In this document: one piece after another, positions 1 to 8,925 of the stretch
Layout: every line of letters begins with the position of its first letter
Position numbering within the stretch: the stretch's first letter is position 1
Source of the DNA: Clostridium_AD sp050717535
Lineage (GTDB): Bacteria; Bacillota; Clostridia; Clostridiales; Clostridiaceae
Assembly: GCF_050717535.1 (NCBI RefSeq)
Contig: NZ_JBOITM010000083.1
Span: forward strand, 9,824 to 73,823
Length of the DNA stretch: 64,000 bases
Direction: 5' to 3'
The notes under the pieces: generated by a model
The model's input: the letters and a program-made list of their open reading frames with translations, nothing else
What the model was told of the DNA's origin: nothing
Databases searched by the model: none
Position numbers and translations under genes: made by a program

Positions 1-331
1 ACAAAACTCTAGATCAGGTGGAGGAACAAGACCAGGATTTGAAGGAGGTCAAATGCCTTTATACAGAAGGTTGCCTAAAAGAGGGTTTACTAATATTTTT
101 GCAAAAGAATATGCTTGTATAAATGTAGATAGACTTAATATCTTTGAAAATGGTACAGTAGTCACACCAGAATTGCTATTAGAGAGAAAAGTAATAAAAA
201 AATTATATAATGGTGTAAAAATACTTGGTAACGGTAATTTAGAAAAGAGTTTAACTATAAGTGCAACAAAATTCTCTAAAGCAGCAGCTGAGAAAATTGA
301 GGCAGCTGGAGGAAAAGTTGAGGTGATATAG
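1..331 (+). CDS. rplO: 50S ribosomal protein L15, 3' part
   Basis: C-terminal part of ribosomal protein L15, a late-assembly protein of the large subunit. The gene enters the window already open; the reading frame starts at base 2 and has no stop before 329-331. The glycine-rich stretch followed by RPGFEGGQMPLYRRLPKRGF is the L15 signature, so the ATG at position 53 is an internal methionine and not a start. The last codon abuts the secY start, which is the normal spc-operon order and suggests translational coupling. Only the N-terminal third is missing, because of the window edge rather than a mutation. Confidence 0.96.
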   Translation, partial: QNSRSGGGTRPGFEGGQMPLYRRLPKRGFTNIFAKEYACINVDRLNIFENGTVVTPELLLERKVIKKLYNGVKILGNGNLEKSLTISATKFSKAAAEKIEAAGGKVEVI

Positions 332-1612
332 ATGTTATCAACCCTACGTAATGCCTGGAAAATCCCTGATTTAAGAAAACGTATGATATTCACACTGCTT
401 ATGGTTGCAATTATTAGAATGGGTATATTCATTCCTGTTCCTGGGGTAGATGCTAGTAAACTTTTAACTTTAACTGCTAATGGAGGCACATTATTTAGTT
501 TTTATGATATGCTTTCAGGTGGTGCGTTTGGTAAGTTTAGTATTTTTGCCATGGGTGTTGGTCCATACATAAATGCATCAATCATAATGCAGTTACTTGT
601 AATAGCAATTCCTTACTTAGAGCAACTTTCTAAAGAGGGTCTTGAAGGACGCAAGAAGATACAGGATTATACTAGATATGCTTCAATAGTACTTGGAGCA
701 TTGCAAGCCTTTGGTATGTATGCAATTATTTCAGGTACTGGAGCATTCGCAAGTAATTCTAGTTTGACTATATTTATGGTGATACTAACGATGACAACTG
801 CATCAACATTTTTGGTGTGGATAGGGGAACAAATCACTGGCAAAGGTATCGGAAATGGTGTTTCATTAATAATATTTATTAATATTATATCATCGTTACC
901 TTCACTAGCATATAAAATTGCTGGACTCCAGACGGCAGGAACTGTAAATTTTGTAGAGGTTATAATGTTTATTGTAGTAGCTGTAGCATTATTAGTAGCA
1001 GTAGTAATAGCAAGTTTAGCTGAAAGAAGAATTCCTGTACAGTATGCTGGTAAATCAGTTGGAAACAAAACCTTTAAAGGACAATCAACACATATTCCAA
1101 TCAATGTAAATGGTTCTGGGGTTATCGGTATAATTTTTGCAATGTCAGTAATGACATTTCCAGAAACAATAGCGCAACTTAAACCGACATCTGCAATTGC
1201 CAAATTCATTACAGGAAGTCCTTGGAGCATTTTTGAAAGAAACAGTTGGAAATATGCCACGGTATATTTTGTGTTAGTAGTGTTTTTTACATGGTTCTAT
1301 ACTCAGGTAACATTTAAACCGGATGAAATGGCTGAAAATATGCATAAATCATCAGGCTTTATACCAGGTATTAGACCGGGAGAGAATACAGCGACATATA
1401 TCGATATGGTATTGACTAAGATTTCGATACTTGGAGGAACTTTTGCGGCTGTTATAGCAATATTCCCTATTATTATAGAGGGATATACTCACTTTAAGGG
1501 AGTATACTTTGGTGGGACAATGTTAATGATTATGGTAAATGTTGCTATTGAGACATTGAGGCAACTTGAATCACAATTAGTAATGCGTCATTACCAAGGA
1601 TTCCTTAGATAA
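332..1612 (+). CDS. secY: Preprotein translocase subunit SecY
   Basis: Channel-forming subunit of the SecYEG translocon in the cytoplasmic membrane, which exports unfolded preproteins and inserts membrane proteins. The product is 426 residues, normal for SecY, with about ten hydrophobic segments. Family landmarks include the N-terminal LRNAWKIPDLRKRMIFTL, the plug-proximal MRMGIFIPVPGVD-type region and the cytosolic loop with GQSTHIPINVN. The ATG directly follows the rplO stop, and adk follows after 22 bp, as in the spc operon of other Firmicutes. Nothing unusual is seen. Confidence 0.98.
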   Translation: MLSTLRNAWKIPDLRKRMIFTLLMVAIIRMGIFIPVPGVDASKLLTLTANGGTLFSFYDMLSGGAFGKFSIFAMGVGPYINASIIMQLLVIAIPYLEQLSKEGLEGRKKIQDYTRYASIVLGALQAFGMYAIISGTGAFASNSSLTIFMVILTMTTASTFLVWIGEQITGKGIGNGVSLIIFINIISSLPSLAYKIAGLQTAGTVNFVEVIMFIVVAVALLVAVVIASLAERRIPVQYAGKSVGNKTFKGQSTHIPINVNGSGVIGIIFAMSVMTFPETIAQLKPTSAIAKFITGSPWSIFERNSWKYATVYFVLVVFFTWFYTQVTFKPDEMAENMHKSSGFIPGIRPGENTATYIDMVLTKISILGGTFAAVIAIFPIIIEGYTHFKGVYFGGTMLMIMVNVAIETLRQLESQLVMRHYQGFLR

Positions 1613-1634
1613 ATTATTACCAGGAGATGATACT

Positions 1635-2288
1635 ATGAGAATAATCTTGTTAGGTCCTCCGGGAGCCGGAAAAGGAACGCAAGCAAAATCAATAAGTAAT
1701 AAATTCTCCATACCACATATATCAACAGGGGATATATTCAGAAAAAATATTTCAGAAAAAACCCCTCTTGGAATCGAAGCTAAGAAACATATTGATAAGG
1801 GGCATTTAGTTCCTGATGGATTGACTATAGATATAATCAAGGATAGATTAGATAATGAAGATTGCATAAATGGATTTTTATTAGACGGTTATCCAAGAAC
1901 AGTTAAACAAGCAGAAGCCTTAGAAACACTGTTAGAAGAAAAAGGTGACTGTCTTGATACAGCATTATTAATAAAGGTTCCTAGAGATTTTATTCTCAAT
2001 AGAATGACTGGTAGAAGAGTTTGTCTTAACTGTGGTGCTAGTTATCATATTAAATTTAATCCACCACAAACTGATGGGAAATGTAATGTGTGCGGATCAG
2101 CTCTTGTACAAAGAGCTGATGACAATAAGGACACCGTAAGTGAACGGTTAGACATATATGATGCTCAAACTCAGCCGCTTATAAAGTACTACGGGAACAA
2201 AAACTTATTATCAGAAGTTGATGGAACACAAGCAATTAATAGTGTATTTGAAAGTATCTGTGGTATATTAGAAGAGATAGAAAAGTGA
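1635..2288 (+). CDS. adk: Adenylate kinase
   Basis: Catalyses ATP + AMP <=> 2 ADP in the cytoplasm, keeping adenylate pools balanced. The 217-residue product has the P-loop GPPGAGKGT at residues 7-15, the AMP-binding STGD motif, and a long-form LID domain with a zinc site of four cysteines (about C130, C133, C150, C153), as is typical of Gram-positive enzymes. An AGGAGATG ribosome binding site precedes the ATG. The stop overlaps the start of the truncated map gene, so the two are translationally coupled. Confidence 0.98.
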   Translation: MRIILLGPPGAGKGTQAKSISNKFSIPHISTGDIFRKNISEKTPLGIEAKKHIDKGHLVPDGLTIDIIKDRLDNEDCINGFLLDGYPRTVKQAEALETLLEEKGDCLDTALLIKVPRDFILNRMTGRRVCLNCGASYHIKFNPPQTDGKCNVCGSALVQRADDNKDTVSERLDIYDAQTQPLIKYYGNKNLLSEVDGTQAINSVFESICGILEEIEK

Positions 2289-2641
2289 TTAACATAAAAA
2301 GTGATATGGAAATTCAATATATGAGAAATGCAGGTAAAGTAGTTGCGCAAATTCTTGCATTAATTGAATCAGTAATAAAACCTGGAATAACCACTGCAGA
2401 CATAGATAAATTAGCTGAAGAGTTCATAATAAAGCAGGATGCTAAACCATCTTTTAAAGGTTATTGTGGGTATCCAGTTTCCATATGTACATCTGTTAAT
2501 GATGAAGTGGTTCATGGAATTCCAAATAACCGGATTTTACTTGAGGGAAATATAATTAGCATAGATTGTGGTGTCATATTAAATGGCTATCATGAAGATG
2601 CTGCTATAGAAAATGGTCCTGAAATATTAACTTTGAACTAA
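2285..2641 (+). pseudogene. map: Methionine aminopeptidase, truncated to N-terminal half
   Basis: Type I methionine aminopeptidase removes the initiator methionine from nascent proteins. Only 118 residues are encoded, against about 250 in the family. The N-terminal half is well preserved: VNDEVVHGIP contains the substrate-binding His (H77), and two metal-ligand aspartates are visible (D94 in IDCG, D105 in HEDAA). The downstream ligands (a His and two Glu in the second half of the pita-bread fold) are absent. The reading frame turns into an unrelated tail and stops at 2639-2641, three bases before the ribosome binding site of the next gene. I see no C-terminal fragment in another frame, so this looks like a deletion rather than a frameshift. 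It is presumably inactive as a peptidase, and a second map copy elsewhere would be needed. Confidence 0.85.
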
Positions 2642-2655
2642 TAGAGGTGAATGAT

Positions 2656-2937
2656 TTGGACGAAAATAGCCTTTTAGGTAAGGTAGTACATTCTAAAGCG
2701 GGAAGAGATATGCACAAAAAATTTATTGTGGTAGGTATACTTAATAAGGAATATGTGTATATTTCTGATGGAGATTTAAGAAAGATTGAAAAACCTAAAA
2801 AAAAGAAGGTTAAGCATCTGGATTTTACAGGCATTGTAGCTGAGGAAATTAGAGATTTAACTTTATCTAAAAAAGAGGTTACAAATTCAAAAATTAAAAT
2901 ATTTTTGCAATCTGCAGATATTGGTAAGGAGGTTTGA
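2656..2937 (+). CDS. KOW-domain (L14e/L6e/L27e-like) RNA-binding protein
   Basis: A small KOW-type protein found in Clostridia at this exact place between map and infA. The 93-residue product begins LGKVVHSKAGRDMHKKFIVVG, the KOW-like beta barrel typical of L14e-like proteins, and ends in a lysine-rich tail. A GTG at 2647 lies inside the GAGGTG ribosome binding site, so the TTG at 2656 is the likelier start. Its role is thought to be ribosome- or RNA-associated by family; nothing in the sequence shows a specific function. It is co-transcribed with infA. Confidence 0.85.
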   Translation: MDENSLLGKVVHSKAGRDMHKKFIVVGILNKEYVYISDGDLRKIEKPKKKKVKHLDFTGIVAEEIRDLTLSKKEVTNSKIKIFLQSADIGKEV

Positions 2938-2944
2938 TTACCTT

Positions 2945-3163
2945 ATGTCAAAAGATGATATAATAGAAATGCAAGGTGTAGTATTAGAAACTTTGCCCAA
3001 TGCAATGTTTCAAGTTGAGCTTGAGAGTGGACATAAAATATTAGCTCATATTTCAGGTAAATTAAGAATGAATTTTATACGAATACTACCAGGTGATAAA
3101 GTTACAGTAGAACTTTCTCCATATGATTTGACTCGTGGGAGAATAACTTGGAGAGATAAGTAA
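2945..3163 (+). CDS. infA: Translation initiation factor IF-1
   Basis: IF-1 binds the A site of the 30S subunit and helps IF-2 and IF-3 select the initiator tRNA. The product is a 72-residue OB-fold protein starting MSKDDIIEMQGVVLETLPNA and ending GRITWRDK, essentially the family consensus in sequence and length. The ATG at 2945 is preceded by AAGGAGG inside the end of the previous gene; an upstream GTG in the same frame would add residues foreign to the family. It sits in the standard infA-rpmJ-rpsM order. Confidence 0.98.
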   Translation: MSKDDIIEMQGVVLETLPNAMFQVELESGHKILAHISGKLRMNFIRILPGDKVTVELSPYDLTRGRITWRDK

Positions 3164-3178
3164 TAAGGAGGGTTTGCT

Positions 3179-3292
3179 ATGAAAGTAAGACCATCAGTTA
3201 AACCTATGTGCGAAAAATGTAAGGTTATTAAAAGAAAAGGACGAGTAATGGTTATCTGTGAAAATCCTAAGCATAAACAAAAACAAGGTTAA
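3179..3292 (+). CDS. rpmJ: 50S ribosomal protein L36
   Basis: L36 is a 37-residue zinc protein that stabilises 23S rRNA near the peptidyl transferase region. The sequence MKVRPSVKPMCEKCKVIKRK starts it, and the C-C-C-H zinc ligands are present (C11, C14, C27, H32), marking the zinc-binding C+ form. A TAAGGAGG ribosome binding site lies 6 bases before the ATG at 3179. It lies between infA and rpsM as expected. The 136 bases up to rpsM hold no gene and no obvious terminator. Confidence 0.97.
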   Translation: MKVRPSVKPMCEKCKVIKRKGRVMVICENPKHKQKQG

Positions 3293-3428
3293 TGGGTTTT
3301 ATTACAAATAGATGTTAATTATTAAATGTAAAGATTAATATATTATTAATAAATCACATTAAGTCGTTTTATATGATATAGGTGTGATAAGATTGTAACA
3401 ACAAGTATCTAGGAGGTGTAAACAGTAA

Positions 3429-3797
3429 ATGGCAAGAATAGCAGGTATTGACCTACCAAGAGAAAAGAGAGTTGAAATAGCTTTAACATATATATTTGGT
3501 ATTGGACTTTCTAAATCACAAGGAATAGTAAAAGAAACAGGAGTGAATCCTGATACTAGAGTTAAAGACTTAACTGAAGAAGAAGTTAATGAACTTAGAA
3601 CATACATCACTAAAAACTTTATAATTGAGGGTGACTTAAGAAGAAGAGTTGCGTTAGATATAAAAAGGTTGATGGAAGTTGGATGTTATAGAGGAATAAG
3701 ACATAGAAAAGGTCTTCCAGTAAGAGGACAAAAGACTAAAACTAATGCTAGAACAAGAAAAGGCCCTAAGAAAACAATGGCGGGCAAAAAGAAATAG
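3429..3797 (+). CDS. rpsM: 30S ribosomal protein S13
   Basis: S13 lies in the head of the small subunit, contacts the P-site tRNA and forms intersubunit bridges. The 122-residue product starts MARIAGIDLPREKRVEIALT, has the helix-two-turn-helix region and the basic C-terminal tail ending in GKKK, and matches family length. TAGGAGGTG precedes the ATG. It heads the alpha cluster rpsM-rpsK-rpsD-rpoA-rplQ. Confidence 0.98.
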   Translation: MARIAGIDLPREKRVEIALTYIFGIGLSKSQGIVKETGVNPDTRVKDLTEEEVNELRTYITKNFIIEGDLRRRVALDIKRLMEVGCYRGIRHRKGLPVRGQKTKTNARTRKGPKKTMAGKKK

Positions 3798-3812
3798 TTA
3801 GGAGGGAATACA

Positions 3813-4205
3813 ATGGCTCAAAAAGTTAAGAGAAGTAGAAGAAAAAAAGAGAAGAAAAATATTGAGCACGGTTGTGCACATATAAAGTCTACTTTTAATA
3901 ATTCTATAGTTACACTTACAGATGTAGCGGGAAATGCTTTATCTTGGTCTAGTGCAGGCGGATTAGGCTTTAGAGGATCAAGAAAGAGTACTCCTTTTGC
4001 AGCTCAAATGGCAGCAGAAGCTGCTACAAAAGCAGCTATGGAGCACGGTTTAAAGAGTGTAGATGTATTCGTTAAAGGACCAGGAGCAGGTAGAGAAGCG
4101 GCAATTAGATCACTTCAAGCGGCTGGATTAGAGATTACTTTAATCAAAGACGTTACTCCAATTCCACATAACGGATGTAGACCACCAAAAAGAAGAAGAG
4201 TCTAG
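3813..4205 (+). CDS. rpsK: 30S ribosomal protein S11
   Basis: S11 is a platform protein of the small subunit that lies near the E site and mRNA path. The 130-residue product has the lysine/arginine-rich N-terminus and the diagnostic segments HIKSTFNNSIVTLTD and PHNGCRPPKRRRV. A TTAGGAGGG ribosome binding site precedes it, 15 bases after rpsM. Ordinary member of the alpha cluster. Confidence 0.98.
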   Translation: MAQKVKRSRRKKEKKNIEHGCAHIKSTFNNSIVTLTDVAGNALSWSSAGGLGFRGSRKSTPFAAQMAAEAATKAAMEHGLKSVDVFVKGPGAGREAAIRSLQAAGLEITLIKDVTPIPHNGCRPPKRRRV

Positions 4206-4256
4206 TTATTAAGATTAAGGTAAACAGACGTATAGTAAACAGGAGGTGTAATTTGA

Positions 4257-4877
4257 ATGGCAAGATATACTGGAGCTACTTGTAGGCTTTGCAGAAGAGA
4301 AGGTATGAAGCTAAACCTTAAGGGTGATAGATGCTTTACAGATAAATGTGCATTTGCAAGAAGAGGCTATGCACCGGGACAACACGGACAAAGCAAGAAA
4401 AAAATGTCTAATTATGGATTACAATTAAGAGAAAAACAAAAGGCTAAGAGAATATACGGAATACTTGAGAGCCAATTTAGAAGATACTATGATAAGGCTG
4501 ATAAGCTAAGAGGCATAACAGGTGAAAACCTATTAAGACTTCTAGAAGTAAGACTTGATAACGTAGTTTATAGATTAGGTTACGGTAATTCAAGACAAGA
4601 AGCTAGACAACTAGTAACTCACGGACATTTCTTAGTAAACGGTAAAAAGGTAGATATCCCTTCATACAGCTTAACTGCAAATGAAGTAATATCACCATGT
4701 GAAAAGAGTAGAGCTACTGAGAAATTTAAAGTATTTGCTGAGAATCCTAAAACTTTACCAAGTTGGTTAGCAGCTGATACAGAGAAATTTGAAGGAAAAG
4801 TTTTAGCACTACCAACTAGAGAAGATATAGATGTTCCTGTTAACGAGACGTTAATCGTCGAGTTATACAGCAAATAG
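4257..4877 (+). CDS. rpsD: 30S ribosomal protein S4
   Basis: S4 binds 16S rRNA first during 30S assembly and in many bacteria also represses its own operon. The 206-residue product carries the cysteine-bearing N-terminal zinc site (CRLCRREG ... CFTDKC), as in zinc-type S4, and an S4 RNA-binding domain (VRLDNVVYRLGYGNSRQEAR) around residues 95-160. AGGAGGTG lies upstream of the ATG. The 51-base gap after rpsK and the 64-base gap before rpoA contain no gene. Confidence 0.98.
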   Translation: MARYTGATCRLCRREGMKLNLKGDRCFTDKCAFARRGYAPGQHGQSKKKMSNYGLQLREKQKAKRIYGILESQFRRYYDKADKLRGITGENLLRLLEVRLDNVVYRLGYGNSRQEARQLVTHGHFLVNGKKVDIPSYSLTANEVISPCEKSRATEKFKVFAENPKTLPSWLAADTEKFEGKVLALPTREDIDVPVNETLIVELYSK

Positions 4878-4941
4878 GCATTAATATAGAATCAGTTGCC
4901 CTCATAATAAGTTGCCAATTAAAAAAAAGGAGGGTTTTAGT

Positions 4942-5889
4942 ATGTTAGAAATAGAAAAGCCAAAAATAGAATGTGTAGAGACTGCTGACGATGATTCATA
5001 TGGTAAATTCATAATTGAACCATTAGAAAGAGGTTATGGTATAACACTAGGTAATGCATTGAGAAGGATTCTTCTTTCTTCATTACCTGGAGTTGCTACA
5101 AGTGCAGTTAAAATTGATACAGTACTTCATGAATTTTCTACAGTTAAAGGTGTTAAAGAAGATGTTACAGAATTAATTCTAAACATCAAAAGCTTAGCAC
5201 TTAAAATGAATGGAGAAGGACCTAGAACAGTCTACATTGATGCTAAAGGCCCGGGAGTAGTTACTGGAGCAGATATTAAAACTGATGGTGATATAGAGGT
5301 TGTTAACGATGATTTACATATAGCAACATTGGATGATGGTGCTAAACTATATATGGAATTGACTGTTAACAAGGGTAGAGGATATGTGTCTCAAGCTAAA
5401 AATAAGACAGATGAATTACCTATAGCTACAATACCAGTAGATTCAATCTATACTCCAGTTAAAAGAGTTAATTTTGCTGTAGAAAACACTAGAGTAGGCC
5501 AGATTACTGATTATGATAAATTAACTATTGAAATCTGGACTAATGGAACCATTAGACCAGACGAAGCTATTGGTTTATCAGCTAAAATACTTATTGAACA
5601 CTTTAAGTTATTTATGACATTAACAGATCATGCTGATAATGTTGAAATAATGGTTGAAAAAGAAGAAGATAAGAAAGAAAAAGTTCTTGAAATGACTATA
5701 GAAGAATTAGACCTTTCTGTTAGAAGCTATAATTGCTTAAAAAGAGCTGGTATCAATACAGTTCAAGAATTAACAGAGAGATCAATGGATGATATGATGA
5801 AGGTCAGGAATTTGGGTAAGAAATCACTCGAAGAAGTTGAACAGAAACTTCAAGCATTGAGCTTGAACTTGAAGCTAAGCGAGGAGTAA
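4942..5889 (+). CDS. rpoA: DNA-directed RNA polymerase alpha subunit
   Basis: The alpha dimer nucleates assembly of core RNA polymerase, and its C-terminal domain binds UP elements and activators. The 315-residue product has an N-terminal domain beginning MLEIEKPKIECVET with the GYGITLGNALRRILLSSLPG dimerisation motif, an acidic/lysine linker around residues 235-250, and the alpha-CTD ending in VRNLGKKSLEEVEQKL. The open frame extends upstream to 4912, but AAAGGAGGG just before the ATG at 4942 fixes that start. Confidence 0.98.
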   Translation: MLEIEKPKIECVETADDDSYGKFIIEPLERGYGITLGNALRRILLSSLPGVATSAVKIDTVLHEFSTVKGVKEDVTELILNIKSLALKMNGEGPRTVYIDAKGPGVVTGADIKTDGDIEVVNDDLHIATLDDGAKLYMELTVNKGRGYVSQAKNKTDELPIATIPVDSIYTPVKRVNFAVENTRVGQITDYDKLTIEIWTNGTIRPDEAIGLSAKILIEHFKLFMTLTDHADNVEIMVEKEEDKKEKVLEMTIEELDLSVRSYNCLKRAGINTVQELTERSMDDMMKVRNLGKKSLEEVEQKLQALSLNLKLSEE

Positions 5890-5901
5890 GGAGGAAAACA
5901 T

Positions 5902-6243
5902 ATGGCAATGTATCGTAAATTAGGACGTTCTACTGATCAAAGAATCGCAATGTTTAGAAGTCTTGCAACTAATTTGTTGAAGTACGGAAAAATTGAGACT
6001 ACAGTTACTAGAGCAAAAGAAACTAGAAAATTTGCTGAAAGAATGATAACTCTTGGAAAAAGAGGAGATCTTCATGCTAGAAGACAAGCACTTTCATTCA
6101 TTACTGAAGAAAGCGTAGTTAAAGATTTGTTTGACAATATTGCACCTAAATATGCTGAGAGAAACGGCGGATATACTAGGATCATGAAAATGGGTCCAAG
6201 AAGAGGCGACGCAGCAGAGATGAGTATAATAGAATTAGTATAG
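5902..6243 (+). CDS. rplQ: 50S ribosomal protein L17
   Basis: L17 lies near the peptide exit tunnel of the large subunit. The 113-residue product starts MAMYRKLGRSTDQRIAMFR and contains LLKYGKIETTVTRAKETRK, both diagnostic. AAGGAGG precedes the ATG, 12 bases after the rpoA stop. A hairpin follows directly, marking the end of the alpha operon. Confidence 0.98.
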   Translation: MAMYRKLGRSTDQRIAMFRSLATNLLKYGKIETTVTRAKETRKFAERMITLGKRGDLHARRQALSFITEESVVKDLFDNIAPKYAERNGGYTRIMKMGPRRGDAAEMSIIELV

Positions 6244-6253
6244 TTTGAACAAA

Positions 6254-6290
6254 GGGGATTAAGTTAAATCAAACTTAGTCCCCATTTTCT
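6254..6290 (+). terminator. Hairpin terminator after rplQ
   Basis: An inverted repeat pairs GGGGATTAAGTT with AAACTTAGTCCCC around a short AAATC loop, with one bulged or mismatched position, followed by ATTTTCTT. It lies 10 bases after the rplQ stop and separates the ribosomal operon from the ECF transporter genes. Confidence 0.75.
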
Positions 6291-6323
6291 TATAAATATT
6301 TATAGATGTAGGGAGTGACACTT

Positions 6324-7169
6324 ATGGGTGAAAAAATGGTTGTATGTAATGATCTTGTTTATAAGTACCCTCAAAGTGAAGATGAGCAGCCTAAAGTAGC
6401 CATAGATGGACTGAATTTAGAGGTTAACAAGGGTGAGTTTTTAGTAGTACTTGGCCATAATGGTTCAGGGAAATCAACTTTTGCTAAACATATAAATGCA
6501 CTATTAATACCTACTGATGGTCAAATGTATGTAGATGGATTACAAACATCCCTAGAGTGCAATTTATGGGACATTAGGAAGGTAGCTGGAATGGTATTTC
6601 AAAATCCAGATAACCAAATTGTTGCAACTATTGTAGAGGAAGATGTAGCATTTGGTCCTGAAAATTTAGGACTAGATCCTAAAGAGATAAGAAAAAGAGT
6701 GGATGATTCATTAAAAAATGTTGGAATGTATGAATATAGGAAACATGCTCCACACTTACTTTCTGGAGGCCAAAAACAAAGAGTAGCTATTGCTGGTATT
6801 CTTGCTATGATGCCAAAGTGTATTGTTTTTGATGAGCCTACAGCAATGTTAGATCCATTTGGGAGAAAAGAAGTTATGCGAACCATAAAAGAAATAAACA
6901 AAAAATATGGTATAACAATAATTTTAATAACTCATAACATGGAAGAAGCAGTAGAAGCGGATAGAATTGTGGTTATGGATAATGGTAAGATTGTAATGAA
7001 TGGGATACCTAGAGAAATATTTAGAAATGTTGCTACTATGAAAAAGATAGGGCTTGACGTTCCACAAGTAACAGAACTTGCCTATGAGCTTAAACAAAAT
7101 GGTATTAATATAGCATCAGATATATTAACTATAAATGAGATGGTGAATGCATTATGTCAATTAAAATAG
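6324..7169 (+). CDS. ecfA1: Energy-coupling factor transporter ATPase EcfA1
   Basis: One of the two ATPases of the shared ECF module that powers vitamin and micronutrient uptake with interchangeable S components. The 281-residue product has Walker A GHNGSGKST (about residues 44-52), a Q-loop in VFQNPDNQ, signature LLSGGQKQR and Walker B CIVFDEPTAMLD. The GTG at 6315 is part of the GGGAGTG ribosome binding site, so the ATG at 6324 is chosen. It overlaps ecfA2 by 16 bases, and this ecfA1-ecfA2-ecfT-truA order is the usual one after rplQ in Firmicutes. Confidence 0.95.
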   Translation: MGEKMVVCNDLVYKYPQSEDEQPKVAIDGLNLEVNKGEFLVVLGHNGSGKSTFAKHINALLIPTDGQMYVDGLQTSLECNLWDIRKVAGMVFQNPDNQIVATIVEEDVAFGPENLGLDPKEIRKRVDDSLKNVGMYEYRKHAPHLLSGGQKQRVAIAGILAMMPKCIVFDEPTAMLDPFGRKEVMRTIKEINKKYGITIILITHNMEEAVEADRIVVMDNGKIVMNGIPREIFRNVATMKKIGLDVPQVTELAYELKQNGINIASDILTINEMVNALCQLK

Positions 7170-8008
7170 AGAATTTAACACATATATATATGCCAAAAAC
7201 TCCTTTTGAAAAAAAAGCTTTAGATAATGTATCTGTAGAAATAGTGCAGGGAGAATTTGTAGCACTCATTGGGCATACTGGCTCAGGAAAATCCACATTA
7301 ATACAACATATAAATGGACTTCTAAAACCAACGTCAGGGAGTCTATTAATAGACGACATAGATATAACAAAGAAAAATGTGAAACTTACAAACATACGAA
7401 AAAAAGTTGGACTCGTGTTTCAGTATCCTGAATATCAACTTTTTGAAGAAACTATCGAAAAAGACATTGCCTTTGGTCCACAAAATCTAGGCCTAGATAA
7501 TGATGAAATAAATAAACGAGTCCGTAGAGCTATGAAAATTGTTGGACTGGATTATGAAGAGTATAAGGATAAATCACCTTTTGAAATAAGTGGTGGTCAA
7601 AAGAGAAGAGTAGCGATTGCTGGTGTAGTGGCTATGGAACCAAGTGTTTTAATTCTAGATGAACCAACTGCAGGTCTTGACCCAAAAGGAAGAGATGATA
7701 TTTTAAACAAAATTGTTGAGCTATACAAAGAAAACAATATCACTATAATTTTAGTATCTCATAGCATGGAAGATGTGGCTAAGGTTGCAAATAGAATTAT
7801 AGTAATGGATAGTGGAACTTGTATTTTAGACGGAACTCCAGAGAAAATATTCAAAGAAATAGAGATATTAGAAAGTGTAGGGCTTGCAGTACCTCAGGTT
7901 ACATATTTAATTCGAGAACTGCGCAGAAAAGGATTCCCAATATCTGAGGATATATTTACTATAGAAAAAGCTAAACAAGAATTGCTTAGAGTATTAAAAA
8001 AGCAGTAG
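7154..8008 (+). CDS. ecfA2: Energy-coupling factor transporter ATPase EcfA2
   Basis: Second ATPase of the ECF module, forming a heterodimer with EcfA1 at the membrane. The 284-residue product has Walker A GHTGSGKST, Q-loop VFQYPEYQLFEETI (the FQYPE form is typical of EcfA2), signature ISGGQKRR and Walker B VLILDEPTAGLD. The start lies within the ecfA1 coding region, so translation is probably coupled. ecfT follows after a 77-base gap without a gene. Confidence 0.95.
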   Translation: MSIKIENLTHIYMPKTPFEKKALDNVSVEIVQGEFVALIGHTGSGKSTLIQHINGLLKPTSGSLLIDDIDITKKNVKLTNIRKKVGLVFQYPEYQLFEETIEKDIAFGPQNLGLDNDEINKRVRRAMKIVGLDYEEYKDKSPFEISGGQKRRVAIAGVVAMEPSVLILDEPTAGLDPKGRDDILNKIVELYKENNITIILVSHSMEDVAKVANRIIVMDSGTCILDGTPEKIFKEIEILESVGLAVPQVTYLIRELRRKGFPISEDIFTIEKAKQELLRVLKKQ

Positions 8009-8085
8009 TTTAAAATTTTGTCTTAATAAGATTTTTTGTATAAAGCAGTAATGTGTGATTCTTGAAACACATTGGAGGAATTTGT

Positions 8086-8886
8086 ATGATCAAAGATATT
8101 ACAATAGGTCAATATATACCAGGAGATTCATTTGTACATAAACTAGATCCAAGATTTAAAATATTAATATCTCTTTTATTTATTGTTAACTTATTTTTAG
8201 TGAATAATTTTGAGGGCTATTTATTTGTAATCATATTTTTATTAGCCACAATTTTAATATCTAAATTGTCATTTAAGTATATTTACAGTGGATTAAAGCC
8301 AATTTTAATATTACTACTTATTACTGCAGTATTAAATATTTTTATGACTACTGGAAAGCAGCCGGCAATTTTTCACTGGGGATTTATAAATGTATATAAA
8401 GAAGGTTTAACGATTGCAGCCTTTATGATAGTTAGGTTAGTTTTCTTAATTATGGGAACATCAATACTAACCCTTACAACGTCACCTATAGAGTTAACAG
8501 ATGGCATAGAGAATCTTCTAAACCCATTTAAAAGAATAGGTGTGCCAGCTCACGAACTAGCCATGATGATGACTATTGCATTAAGGTTTATTCCTACACT
8601 TATGGATGAAACTGATAAAATCATGAAAGCACAAATGGCAAGAGGTGCTGATTTTGAGTCAGGAAATTTAGTGCGTAGAGCAAAAAGTTTAATTCCTATT
8701 TTAGTACCATTATTTATAAGTTCTTTTAGACGAGCTGATGAACTAGCAATGGCTATGGAATCAAGATGTTATAAAGGTGGAGAAGGAAGAACTAGGATGA
8801 AACAATTAAGGGTAACTAGAAAAGATTATATTGCAAGTTTTGCTTTTACACTTCTATTTGTTGTTACTATTATTAGCAGAACATAA
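8086..8886 (+). CDS. ecfT: Energy-coupling factor transporter transmembrane protein EcfT
   Basis: The membrane scaffold linking the EcfA1/A2 ATPases to S components. The 266-residue product starts IKDITIGQYIPGDSFVHKLDPR, a standard EcfT N-terminus, has about five to six hydrophobic segments, and contains the two coupling-helix ARG-type motifs (KAQMARGADF and AMAMESRCYKGG). TTGGAGGAA before the ATG at 8086 decides the start over an in-frame ATG at 8062. Confidence 0.94.
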   Translation: MIKDITIGQYIPGDSFVHKLDPRFKILISLLFIVNLFLVNNFEGYLFVIIFLLATILISKLSFKYIYSGLKPILILLLITAVLNIFMTTGKQPAIFHWGFINVYKEGLTIAAFMIVRLVFLIMGTSILTLTTSPIELTDGIENLLNPFKRIGVPAHELAMMMTIALRFIPTLMDETDKIMKAQMARGADFESGNLVRRAKSLIPILVPLFISSFRRADELAMAMESRCYKGGEGRTRMKQLRVTRKDYIASFAFTLLFVVTIISRT

Positions 8887-8925
8887 TTTTTTGCTAAAGT
8901 TATAAATAGAAAAGGGTGTGAAGTG

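Noticed and set aside
667..1260. Long - strand open frame opposite secY
   Set aside because: Shadow of secY caused by codon bias; no ribosome binding site and no domain.
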